From positions 62,001 through 126,000 of the forward strand of contig JAJFMD010000005.1 of NCBI GenBank assembly GCA_021772335.1: DNA of 64,000 bases, given 5' to 3'. This DNA is from Chlamydiota bacterium. GTDB lineage: Bacteria > Chlamydiota > Chlamydiia > Chlamydiales > Rhabdochlamydiaceae. The notes below the pieces were generated by a model, which worked only from the letters and a program-made list of their open reading frames with translations, had not been told where the DNA came from and ran no database searches. This document shows, in pieces, positions 14,735-23,250 of the stretch. Position 1 is the first letter of the stretch, and the number at the start of each line of letters is the position of its first letter. The position numbers and the translations under genes are program-made.

Positions 14735-16081
14735 TTAAGCAGTTTGGATACGCTGCCGTTTTTCGAAGGTTTGCCCTGTGAAATAGGCAAGGGTTGAGAA
14801 ACTGAGAATAATGACCTCTTTGGGAAGAGTGGTCGGGAATACCTTGAAGAAAAGGTAAGCGCTGGTTCCCGCTGCGATGGATGTGATCGCACCGAGGCGG
14901 GAGGGCGACTTGCTGAGCATGGTCGCAATGGTGGGAATGAAGAGAATGGAGACTGAAAACTCGTAAGAGAAGATCAGTATTGGCACAACATTTGTGAATA
15001 GGAATGAGCAGGCGAGTGCTGTCATTCCTGTTAGAAGTGTTAATAGGCGGGCATAGGTAATGCGCTTTTTATCGCTGGTTTTTTTATCGAGAAAAAAATC
15101 GCAAGCGAGGTTAGAGCTGATCGAGCAGAGGACTGAATCTGCTGTGGAAATGATCGCCATGAGGACCGCGCAACTAAATAGACTGGAGATGATGGGGTTA
15201 GTTAGGATCGCCATCACTTCCATTAAAATGCAGCTGCCTGGAGGGAACTCTAGACCGAGGTTTTTAGCGACAACGCCAAAAAACATTGCAATGGAAGAGG
15301 TGATCATCAGCAAAACTCCCGAGGCAATGGCAGCATAGGCAATCGTCTTCGGTTTTTTTGCTGCAAAGCAGCGTTGACCCATATCTTGCTCGATCAACAT
15401 GAAAAGCAAAGGGAGAAACAACCAGCTCATCCAGGAAATTGATCCTGATGAAGGGGTTGCGAGGATTCCTTTAAAATCAATTGCTGAAAAATCAACAGAG
15501 AAGAAGGCGCATAAGAGAATGGCTAAGATAAACAGTGCTTGCACGCTATCTGTGTTGACAACAGCTTTGAGTCCACCCATCACGGTATAGATGACGAGAA
15601 CGAGCCAAAATGCACTGAAAATTAATGGCTGATCATAACCTAGCGTGATAAAAAATGAACGCGCTGCAATGGCTTGGGTAATTAGGATAAAGAAAAAGGT
15701 GATGACCGAGAGAACTGAAGCGATAGTGCGCAGGTTTCTTGAGCCATACACTTTTTCAAAGATCTCTGCGACTGTAGAGACATTGAACTCTCTGAGTTTT
15801 TTGCCAAAACCGAGACCGAGTACAATAAGTCCAAGTGAAACACCAAGGGGATAGAAGAGAACGATCCATCCTTTTTGATACGCCTCTTGTGACGCTCCAA
15901 AGAGCGTTCCTCCTCCAAGCTGTGTTGCAAGCAGGGTTAAACATAAGGGAAGAAAGGTGAGCTTTCTGCCCATGAGAAAATAATCATCGTTGTTTTTAAG
16001 GCCTTTAGAGGCACTTTTGCCAATCCAAAGGCAAATGAGTCCCAATACAATGAGACAGCTGAAAAATACATATGTGTTCAT
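14735..16081 (-). CDS. Sodium:solute symporter (SSS family)
   Basis: The 448-residue protein is highly hydrophobic, with about 12 membrane segments. It shows the SSS-family features NNDDYFLMGRKLTFLPLCLTLLATQLGGGTLFG (about residues 31-63) and the later VYTVMGGLKAVVNTDSVQ motif (around residue 165). Family members couple sodium entry to uptake of proline, pantothenate, sugars or other solutes; the substrate cannot be told. AGGAG lies 7 bases before the ATG. The upstream region contains a 13-bp inverted repeat likely to regulate this gene. Confidence 0.88.
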   Translation of the reverse strand: MNTYVFFSCLIVLGLICLWIGKSASKGLKNNDDYFLMGRKLTFLPLCLTLLATQLGGGTLFGASQEAYQKGWIVLFYPLGVSLGLIVLGLGFGKKLREFNVSTVAEIFEKVYGSRNLRTIASVLSVITFFFILITQAIAARSFFITLGYDQPLIFSAFWLVLVIYTVMGGLKAVVNTDSVQALFILAILLCAFFSVDFSAIDFKGILATPSSGSISWMSWLFLPLLFMLIEQDMGQRCFAAKKPKTIAYAAIASGVLLMITSSIAMFFGVVAKNLGLEFPPGSCILMEVMAILTNPIISSLFSCAVLMAIISTADSVLCSISSNLACDFFLDKKTSDKKRITYARLLTLLTGMTALACSFLFTNVVPILIFSYEFSVSILFIPTIATMLSKSPSRLGAITSIAAGTSAYLFFKVFPTTLPKEVIILSFSTLAYFTGQTFEKRQRIQTA

Positions 16082-16455
16082 GACACAACTCCTGAATGTA
16101 AAAAATTTCTTTAATTTATAAATACAAAAATGCGCCTAAAAAATTAGCGTCTTATAATGGAGCTAATTTTTTAGAGAGATTTAAATAGAATGATGATGGA
16201 AATGAGAAATTGGTAAAGAGAATGAAAGATTGGAAGATTTGAAATTAAATATGGTTTTCATTGGGGCCTCTTTATCTGAATGACTTGAAGTCATTAGTGC
16301 ACACTGTACCACAGTGAAAAATTTTTAGTCTAGAGCTTAAATAATGAGTAATTATGAGTTTTTATTAATTATATAATTTTTTTTTGAATTTTAAATTGAG
16401 GTAGTTTATAGATTAGAAATTAAAGAACACGATAAATACGGAACAGTACAGTCTC
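16082..16455. promoter_or_regulatory. Palindrome-rich divergent intergenic region
   Basis: No gene is seen. Three symmetric elements are visible. CTAAAAAATTAGC (16136-16148) and GCTAATTTTTTAG (16162-16174) form a perfect 13-bp inverted repeat around a TATAAT-like core (16153-16158). AATGACTTGAAGTCATT (16279-16295) is a 17-base palindrome. CACTGT-ACC-ACAGTG (16302-16316) is a third. They lie between the symporter (minus) and an outer-membrane protein gene (plus), and look like repressor operators rather than terminators because no T-run follows the stems directly. Confidence 0.5.
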
Positions 16456-17721
16456 ATGAATTTTAAAGATTTTCGAAATTCACTTGTCGTTGGAACTCTA
16501 TGTGTTAGCTCTCTATTGGCACAGAATTCTGAGGCAAAGGCGGAATACGAAGAACCTCAGTATATCAGAACGAAATCTGTATCGGAATTAGCTATGATTG
16601 ATTGGCAGTCTTATCTGCTCACTCGAGCTGATGCATTGCCTATAGATAATTTTGAAGACGCCACAGATCCATTTCTTGAGGGTTATATTCAGGCGATGAT
16701 TGATTCTCATTACAATGAGTTTCAAGTGCTGGTTTCTGTGCGTGATCACAAGGTTTATTTATACAACTTGCCAAAGAACTCGATGATTAGACGCAGTATG
16801 GTCTCGTTCGTGCAAGGTATACCAGGTGTTGAGTCTGTAGAGATTGGAGAAGAACTTCCTGATCAGGAAGTTAGGGCTAGGGAAATCTATGTTGAACGCC
16901 CGCAAATGGCTGGTGTTTGGTTTCCTCAAGAAACGGTTCTTTTTCAACCTTTGATTGCAAATCCTCGTCAAGTGGATTATTCAGCGGTTTATCGCTATGG
17001 TGATAAAGTGATGGGGGATAATACAATTGCGGTTTCAATTGGTGATACGTTCCCGATTTTTCGTTGGTTTCATGTTGGTATGCCAGGAGGCGATCTGCAA
17101 CTTGATGTTGAAGGTGGCGTTTGGGCAGTTTTCAATTATTCTGATATCCCTTGCAAAAAGGAAAATGAAACATGTGAACTCGTTAATGCAGATTACTTGC
17201 TTGGAATTCCAGTTTCTTATGCTTTTGATGAGTGGTCTTTTCGGGGTAGAATCTATCATATATCTGGGCATTTAGGAGATGAATATTTAGTCAATCGCCC
17301 TTGTTGTCTTTGTGAGAGAGTGAATCCAAGTTTCGAAGCATTAGAATTTTTAGCATCTTATCAAGCAACACCGGGTATTCGTGTTTATTTTGGACCGGGA
17401 TTTGTCATTCATAGTGATAGCTCGTTTAAAATTGATCCAGTTTATCTTGATTACGGTACTGAAATCCGCATGTTTGGCACAAAATTTTCCTATCATCGGC
17501 TTTATGGAACGCCTTTCTTAGCCGTTGATATTGAAAACTGGCAGCAACATGATTGGGAGTTCGATATATTTATCCGTGCTGGATATGAGATCAGTAAATT
17601 GCAAGGAACAGGACGCAAAATGCGGATCTTTCTTGGATATCATGATGGATTTTCTTATGAAGGTCAGTTCTTTAATGAAAGGACTTCATATGGTGAATTC
17701 GGTATCTCTTGGGGTTTCTAA
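16456..17721 (+). CDS. BON-domain plus DUF1207 outer-membrane protein
   Basis: The 421-residue exported protein has a signal peptide (VVGTLCVSSLLAQNSEAKA). Residues about 75-130 look like a BON domain, with a YIQAMIDSHYNEFQVLVSVR segment and FVQGIPGVESVEI. A DUF1207 region begins about residue 150 (WFPQETVLFQPLIANPRQV, TFPIFRWFHVGM). Alternating beta strands run to a C-terminal aromatic residue (SWGF), the pattern of an outer-membrane beta-barrel insertion signal. BON domains bind phospholipid surfaces. DUF1207 proteins are common in Chlamydiae, but their role is unknown. A cysteine pair (RPCCLCERV) in the middle could cross-link, as in other chlamydial envelope proteins. Confidence 0.82.
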   Translation: MNFKDFRNSLVVGTLCVSSLLAQNSEAKAEYEEPQYIRTKSVSELAMIDWQSYLLTRADALPIDNFEDATDPFLEGYIQAMIDSHYNEFQVLVSVRDHKVYLYNLPKNSMIRRSMVSFVQGIPGVESVEIGEELPDQEVRAREIYVERPQMAGVWFPQETVLFQPLIANPRQVDYSAVYRYGDKVMGDNTIAVSIGDTFPIFRWFHVGMPGGDLQLDVEGGVWAVFNYSDIPCKKENETCELVNADYLLGIPVSYAFDEWSFRGRIYHISGHLGDEYLVNRPCCLCERVNPSFEALEFLASYQATPGIRVYFGPGFVIHSDSSFKIDPVYLDYGTEIRMFGTKFSYHRLYGTPFLAVDIENWQQHDWEFDIFIRAGYEISKLQGTGRKMRIFLGYHDGFSYEGQFFNERTSYGEFGISWGF

Positions 17722-17722
17722 T

Positions 17723-19822
17723 TTAGCTGATTACAAAGCCATCTTTATAGATAGGGCCTCCTTTGCCTAATGGAAGAGTTCCAGTAAAGAATTTACGATA
17801 GATTTCAATGGCTTGTTCTGCGTTTTGTACACAATAAAAACAATTGCTAGTCCATTCTGTCCCTTTAATTGTTCCGCTTTTTAAATTGCGCTGGAAGCAG
17901 GGAGTAATCTTGTCTTTCCAATATTCTTTTTCACCAAAAAGAAGAACCGGTGTGGGTGGCGTTGCATGTATCTTGCGCAACACATTTTCTAAAGCAAATT
18001 CGAAATCAGTGCCAATACCTCCTATCACCAAAATTGGGAAATCGAGATGAAATTCCGCTTGTCTTTCGACGAGTCGTTCAAGGCGGTAGGTCATTTTGAT
18101 ATCGATGTAAGGATTGTAGGGATGTTTGTCTGTAATCTCCTGTATTGCCGGCAAATCGACGATATTCGCGCAAGAGAGGATGTCTAGCTTCTTTGCGATG
18201 CAATTGCCTATTTCCATTGCTCCAGGGCCTCCACCGGTGACAAGAGCGAGAGGTGTATTGTGGTGAAGAAGGGGATGATCGAGCTCATCGCGCATTTTTA
18301 GAATTCCTTGAAGCAGTGCGGTGAGTTCTTTTTCAAACGAGCCTGTTAGGAGATTAGAGCCATAGAGGCCAAAGAAGGTCGCTCTTGAAAAATGAGCGGT
18401 TTTATCAATGGGAACAAACATCCCTGCATCCTTTTCTACACGTGGTATATATTGCAGTATTTTTTTACTTGTTTGATCAACCCAAAAGACAGGGATGGAA
18501 GACTTCGCGAGATCGAGCAAAAATGTACGGTCATCGTGGGAGAAAAAATCACCATGATGCATAGAAGGTTGTTGAAAATAGATCCTTTTTAGAAAGTGTT
18601 TGATCTTGTTGCTTAAAAGGATGTGCTTCATTAATGGCGAGGGGAAATGGCTTGTAAACAAAACGCCCTGGCTTGTTATGGAATTGTTTTCAATAGCTTT
18701 AAGAAAGGGATGAAAAGGTTGTTCACAGATGTGACGATCAATTTCTTCTTTGACATAGCTATCTTTGGGCTCATATTCGTGATATTGACAAGAGATCCAA
18801 TCATCAGGTGTTAAATTAAGGAGCTGTTGTCCTTTGACAATAAAGGTTGCTGCACTAGAGGTAGGAGCTTGAGGTATGGTTTCAAAAACTTTAAACAGAG
18901 TATTTGCATCTTCTAATGAGTTTTGCAATTGATCTCGGTCGCTGAAAAAAACATATTCACGGAAGGGTTGAAGTGTATAAAATTCTAAGGGGATTTCTTG
19001 AAGAGGAATAGTTGACTCTCCGTAAAATTCGTAAATATCACCAGAAGCTTTTGTCTCAGGTTCTAGAATTGATGCACTTGTGTGGTGGTAGTTATTGGGT
19101 AAGAGCTCTTCAACAACGTGTGCAAAAGCTGTTCGAATATGCAAAGGGGCTGTTTTTACTAAAAGAAACTGCCCTTTTTTTATTCCATTATGTCTTGTTG
19201 AACTGTGACGATGTTGCAGCTTCAGAAGATCACGTAACTGGAATCTATCAGGGTAATGCAAGCTTTTAGCAAGTAGAGGTAAAAAACCGATGATTTCAGA
19301 GATATAGGTGGTATCTCCCGGCAGAAGAGGAATGCGTGCAATCGTTCTTCCTTCAACTTTTTCAAGTAGGAGATGATCTTTTTCGATCCCTCCAAAAGAG
19401 AGCAAGGCATCGCCATAGAGATCTGTTCTCCCAAACATTCTATTAAGATAATCGGGATCGCGCACGCGGCGAGAGGGATCTTTAGCAAAGAGTTTGCCGA
19501 TATACGCTCCTTCACATAGAAGCTCAAGAAGTGATTTTCCTATGGAATGTAGTGAGATCAAACGGAGATTGACAAAACCGACGCGCCTTTTAGGATCGAG
19601 AAATATTTCACTTGTTAAAGCCTCGATACCGATTTGTGCGAGTGTGCTTTTTAAGTTAAATATGATTTGTTGAGGTTCTAGATGAAATCCAATGAAGGAG
19701 GGATCGATATTTTCAATGGTTATTTTAATGAGAAGATCGCCGTTTTCTACTCTTTGCAACGCTGTAATTTTCCCATCTGGGGTGATCAAGTCATAATTTT
19801 TAGTAAAAACCGATTGTAGCAT
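17723..19822 (-). CDS. Conserved protein with C-terminal LOG-like Rossmann domain
   Basis: The 699-residue protein has a C-terminal domain (about residues 525-650) resembling the LOG/SLOG nucleotide-binding family. It has ALVTGGGPGAMEIGN, then KMTYRLERLVERQAEFHLDFPILVIGGIGTDFEF, matching the GGGxGxM and PGGxGT-like elements. In LOG enzymes these bind and cleave nucleoside monophosphates. Whether the catalytic residues are kept is unclear, because the usual PGGxGTxxE reads GGIGTDFEF. The first 500 residues match no domain that I recognise. It appears cytosolic. Its stop lies 1 base after that of the convergent outer-membrane protein gene. Confidence 0.75.
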   Translation of the reverse strand: MLQSVFTKNYDLITPDGKITALQRVENGDLLIKITIENIDPSFIGFHLEPQQIIFNLKSTLAQIGIEALTSEIFLDPKRRVGFVNLRLISLHSIGKSLLELLCEGAYIGKLFAKDPSRRVRDPDYLNRMFGRTDLYGDALLSFGGIEKDHLLLEKVEGRTIARIPLLPGDTTYISEIIGFLPLLAKSLHYPDRFQLRDLLKLQHRHSSTRHNGIKKGQFLLVKTAPLHIRTAFAHVVEELLPNNYHHTSASILEPETKASGDIYEFYGESTIPLQEIPLEFYTLQPFREYVFFSDRDQLQNSLEDANTLFKVFETIPQAPTSSAATFIVKGQQLLNLTPDDWISCQYHEYEPKDSYVKEEIDRHICEQPFHPFLKAIENNSITSQGVLFTSHFPSPLMKHILLSNKIKHFLKRIYFQQPSMHHGDFFSHDDRTFLLDLAKSSIPVFWVDQTSKKILQYIPRVEKDAGMFVPIDKTAHFSRATFFGLYGSNLLTGSFEKELTALLQGILKMRDELDHPLLHHNTPLALVTGGGPGAMEIGNCIAKKLDILSCANIVDLPAIQEITDKHPYNPYIDIKMTYRLERLVERQAEFHLDFPILVIGGIGTDFEFALENVLRKIHATPPTPVLLFGEKEYWKDKITPCFQRNLKSGTIKGTEWTSNCFYCVQNAEQAIEIYRKFFTGTLPLGKGGPIYKDGFVIS

Positions 19823-20075
19823 CTTTGCTCTTCAAGTAGATTTAGGAGTCTGCTCGAAAATCTCATTCCAGCCATTGCAAAAAGCTGTTTTTCGGGCAGG
19901 CTCTTTATAAACTCTTTGTACTCGCTTTTTTATTAATTCATCTAGGGAAAACTTGTTGATAACTTATTGGAAACAGAGCCTGTCCCCCTGTGTAAATAGG
20001 TGATAATAGTGAGGTTTTAGTTTTCCCTATCGATAGTGGAATGATTTAACTTATTAAACATAAATGTATTAAGAA
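19823..20075. other. Gene-free region with long-range inverted repeats
   Basis: No ORF is credible. TAGGGAAAACT (19943-19953) and AGTTTTCCCTA (20019-20029) are a perfect 11-bp inverted repeat 65 bases apart. GGCAGGCTCT (19895-19904) can pair with AGAGCCTGTC (19975-19984, one G-U). CTGCTCGAAAA (19850-19860) pairs with TTTTCGGGCAG (19889-19899) with one wobble. Two 9-mers, TGTTGATAA and TGTGTAAAT, each differ by one base from a DnaA-box pattern. A structured RNA, a regulatory region or an origin-like element are all possible; the sequence does not decide between them. Confidence 0.4.
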
Positions 20076-20104
20076 TTGACAGACCGTGCTTGCTGATTTA
20101 TAAA
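20076..20104 (+). promoter_or_regulatory. Consensus-like sigma70 promoter for MYG1-HIT genes
   Basis: A perfect TTGACA (20076-20081) is followed after 17 bases by TATAAA (20099-20104). The predicted start near 20111 leaves a 5' leader of about 150 bases before the MYG1-family gene. Confidence 0.65.
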
Positions 20105-20260
20105 TCACTTAGAGTAAAGCGATTGATAGAAGGATATACCTTTGTTTATAACTCTTAAGCTCATCTCATTCTGGCATGAAAGAAATAGAAATAGGTTTTG
20201 TCCTTGCCTTTTTTGAAAATCGGCTTAAACTTGATTGGTTAAAAATTTTGGTTTTTTGTG

Positions 20261-21142
20261 ATGGTTCAAGAGAAAGTATTGCGTAGTTGTGGCACACATG
20301 ATGGGAGTTTTCATGCAGATGAGGTCACTGCGTGTGCCCTTTTACTCTTATTTGATCTTATTGATAGAGACAAAATTGTTCGCACTCGTGAAGGAAGCTT
20401 ACTTAATCAGTGTGAATATGTTTGTGATGTTGGAGGAATATACGATCAAAGCGTGAAGCGTTTTGATCATCATCAGGTTGAATATCGTGGGCATTTGAGT
20501 AGTGCTGGAATGATTTTGCTCTATTTAAAAGTTCAAGGGATCATAGACAATGATCTTTACTCTTTTTTTAATCGCTCTTTGATTAGTGGTATCGATGCAC
20601 ACGATAATGGGCAGGTGGAAAAACGGGAAGGAGTTTGTACTATCTCTGAAGTCATTTCCAATTACATGTCCATTGAATATTCAGCATCGAAAGATGAACT
20701 TAGAAAAGCATTTGATTCTGCACTCGATTTTGTATTTGGCCATCTAAAACGTTTAAAGCAACGCTATGAATATATTAAGTCTTGCCGGGAAGAAGTTGCT
20801 AAATGCATGGAAAAAAAAGAAGATGTCTTAATATTTGAGCATTCGATGCCTTGGATTGATAGCTTTTTTGAATTGGGTGGAGAGAAGCATCCTGCACAAT
20901 TTGTTGTGATGCCAAGCGGCAATCATTGGAAACTACGAGGCATTCCACCGAATAGTCAAATGCGTATGCGCGTTCGTAAGCCGCTTCCTGCAGAGTGGGC
21001 GGGTCTTCTTGAAGGAGATCTCTTGAAAGTATGTGGTATACCAGGCGCTATTTTTTGCCATAAAGGGCGCTTTATTTCAGTATGGAGAACAAAAGAAGAT
21101 GCTCTCAAAGCCCTCGACTATACTTTAAAGGTGAGATCATGA
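20261..21142 (+). CDS. MYG1-family DHH-like exonuclease/phosphoesterase
   Basis: The protein (293 residues from ATG 20261; a GTG one codon upstream is also possible) belongs to the MYG1/UPF0160 family. The metal-binding DHH-type motifs are clear: THDGSFHADEVTACALL near the N-terminus and VCDVGGIYDQSVKRFDHHQ (around residues 56-75). The C-terminal MYG1 section with PAEWAGL and CHKGRFI is also present. The eukaryotic relative is a 3'-5' RNA exonuclease; the bacterial role is not established. The stop overlaps the HIT gene start (ATGA). Confidence 0.92.
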   Translation: MVQEKVLRSCGTHDGSFHADEVTACALLLLFDLIDRDKIVRTREGSLLNQCEYVCDVGGIYDQSVKRFDHHQVEYRGHLSSAGMILLYLKVQGIIDNDLYSFFNRSLISGIDAHDNGQVEKREGVCTISEVISNYMSIEYSASKDELRKAFDSALDFVFGHLKRLKQRYEYIKSCREEVAKCMEKKEDVLIFEHSMPWIDSFFELGGEKHPAQFVVMPSGNHWKLRGIPPNSQMRMRVRKPLPAEWAGLLEGDLLKVCGIPGAIFCHKGRFISVWRTKEDALKALDYTLKVRS

Positions 21143-21474
21143 GTACAATTTTTGGTCGCATCATTAAAGGAGAGATTCCTTGTGATAAAGTGTATGAAAA
21201 TGAGCATTTGATTGTTTTTAAAGATATAGCACCTGTTGCTCCAGTACATTTACTGATTGTACCCAAGAAGGAAATCACTGATCTGCAATCTATGAAAAAA
21301 GAAGACCTTTTTCTTTTAAATGAAGTTGTCCTTACTGCACAAGAACTTGCTAAGAAATTCAATATAGAAGAAGGCTATCGCCTAGTTGTCAATAATGGAA
21401 GAGGTGCTGGTCAAACAATTTTTCATCTGCATTTTCATCTTATTGGTGGCAGAAATCTCATTGACTTAGGCTAA
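21139..21474 (+). CDS. HIT-family nucleotide hydrolase (HinT-like)
   Basis: The 111-residue protein begins STIFGRIIKGEIPCDKVYEN and ends with the histidine triad FHLHFHLIGGRNL, typical of HinT, which hydrolyses adenosine phosphoramidates. I start it at ATG 21139, which overlaps the MYG1 stop as ATGA. The frame is open 19 codons further upstream, but that part is a shadow of MYG1. It is co-transcribed with MYG1. Confidence 0.95.
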   Translation: MSTIFGRIIKGEIPCDKVYENEHLIVFKDIAPVAPVHLLIVPKKEITDLQSMKKEDLFLLNEVVLTAQELAKKFNIEEGYRLVVNNGRGAGQTIFHLHFHLIGGRNLIDLG

Positions 21475-21513
21475 GTCTTTCATCAAAATGCAATTAAAAC
21501 CAAAGTTGTAGAG

Positions 21514-23250
21514 ATGAGAGTTTATTTGCTGAAATTTTCTGTTTTTTTTCTAGCGCTCCAGTTGTCATGTTCTTTAATTGCCAATGAGCAGGAGTTCAAT
21601 CGCGTCTATTTGCATTTGCATCTCGGTGATTATCATGCAGCTCTTGACGAAGCTAAAGAACAGTTAAATGATCAATCGACTTCAAAGGATAATCGCATAG
21701 CACTGCTTCATGCTCTTTCATCATGCGGAGAAGAGATCTCTCTCCTTAAAGAATGGGAAAAGCTAATTAAAGAGTACGATGAAGAGAGGGAAAATCGCTC
21801 TCTTTTAGAGGTCCTAGCATGGGGAGTTTTAAATAAAGGACAGCAGTCTAATCAACTTTCAATTCGAGTAAATAGCCTGCTAGGAGCCGCACTTACGCGG
21901 AATGTTAAAGCTGTTGATTTTCTCTTAGCACAGCTGCGTGATTCAAATGCTCATTTGCGTAGTATGGCTGTAAAGCTTGCTGCAATGTATGGAGATATTC
22001 CTCTTCAATCAGAGCTTAGCAGAATGGTTAGAGAGGAAAAAGTGTGGTATGTGCGCCTGGAAGTAATCAAAGCGATTGGGCAGCTTAAAATACGTGAGTT
22101 TAAACCCCTTTTAGAAGACATCATTGCGAATGAAAAAACTTTGGCCGAGGAAAAAAGCGCAGCAACGATTGCTTTAGTTGGAATGATTAATCATCTTGAC
22201 CGTGATGAACTCTACTGCTTAGCGCGCAGCAATCGACGTGGATTGCGCTATCTCGCATGCCAGCTGATTACTTATTTAGATGCTAAAGAACATATCGATT
22301 TACTCTATCCGCTATTAAAAGATAGCTCACATGATGTGAGAATTGCTGCGCTAAATGCAATAGGGTTGCTTCGTCCTGACCTTAGCGCTCGTGTTATGCA
22401 GAAAATTGTAGAAAACAGCCAAGAACCTGCTGATGCTTTAGCGATTACAGCGAGCTGGTTATTATGCCTTTATCATGAGAAAAGTGGAAAAGAGCAGCTT
22501 GTTCGGCGTATTAATAGTGATGATAAAGTAGCGGGAAGGCTCGCAGCAGCAGCACTTGCTGCAACAGGATCCTATAATGTCGATGAACTCACTTCACTTT
22601 TGAAGAAGAGCAATGATCCGTTTATAGCCATTAACCTTTCTCTTGGACTGATCGGACAAAGAAAAGAAACTCAGTTAGCTTCTAATGCGTTGCATCGAGC
22701 ACTGACGGAAAAGGGGAGTGACTTATGGATGTGGGATCAAACGAGCAATCCTCTCTTTCGTACCATTGCTCCAAGCCAGCTATCTCATGTAGAGCAAATT
22801 CCGAATTATCCCAAAGTCGTTGATCAGATGATCGAACTCGATTTATTAGCGATATTATGTATGTTTGATGAGCGCCTTGCTATGCCTTTAGTGAAGAATT
22901 TCTTGCAAAGTTCTCAATGGGGTATTTCCTCGATAGCAATGATAAGTTTATTGCAAGAAGGGGATGATGAAGCATTAGCAATCATTAAAAAATTGCTCAA
23001 TGATCAAAATCAATCGATTCGTGTCCAAGCAGCACTTGTCCTCTCATTAGTTGGAGCAGATCCCTCGGCAATTCATGTGCTTATGGAACTTTATCCTGAA
23101 GTGGACCGAGAGATGAAAGTGCATATTTTAGAAGCAATTGCGCATGTTGGTGATAAAACAGCGGTTGCCTTCCTTTTAGAAAGAATGAAAGAACCATTTC
23201 AAATGTTACGCGTTGTTGCAGCTTCTGCTCTCGTCCAATGCCTTAACTAG
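21514..23250 (+). CDS. Exported HEAT-repeat protein
   Basis: The 578-residue protein has a signal peptide (LLKFSVFFLALQLSCSLIAN) that includes a cysteine, but the lipobox is not convincing. From about residue 130 it is built of HEAT-type helical repeats, for example DSNAHLRSMAVKLAAMYGD, EKVWYVRLEVIKAIGQLK, DSSHDVRIAALNAIGLLR, NQSIRVQAALVLSLVG and PFQMLRVVAASALVQCL. Such solenoids bind other proteins. It is probably periplasmic. It lies 39 bases after the HIT gene. Its 3' end overlaps that of the convergent Inc-like gene by 8 bases. Confidence 0.78.
   Translation: MRVYLLKFSVFFLALQLSCSLIANEQEFNRVYLHLHLGDYHAALDEAKEQLNDQSTSKDNRIALLHALSSCGEEISLLKEWEKLIKEYDEERENRSLLEVLAWGVLNKGQQSNQLSIRVNSLLGAALTRNVKAVDFLLAQLRDSNAHLRSMAVKLAAMYGDIPLQSELSRMVREEKVWYVRLEVIKAIGQLKIREFKPLLEDIIANEKTLAEEKSAATIALVGMINHLDRDELYCLARSNRRGLRYLACQLITYLDAKEHIDLLYPLLKDSSHDVRIAALNAIGLLRPDLSARVMQKIVENSQEPADALAITASWLLCLYHEKSGKEQLVRRINSDDKVAGRLAAAALAATGSYNVDELTSLLKKSNDPFIAINLSLGLIGQRKETQLASNALHRALTEKGSDLWMWDQTSNPLFRTIAPSQLSHVEQIPNYPKVVDQMIELDLLAILCMFDERLAMPLVKNFLQSSQWGISSIAMISLLQEGDDEALAIIKKLLNDQNQSIRVQAALVLSLVGADPSAIHVLMELYPEVDREMKVHILEAIAHVGDKTAVAFLLERMKEPFQMLRVVAASALVQCLN

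Noticed and set aside
15060-15338. Plus-strand open frame opposite the symporter
   Set aside because: It lies entirely within a clear SSS-family gene and has no start signals; it is a shadow of that gene.
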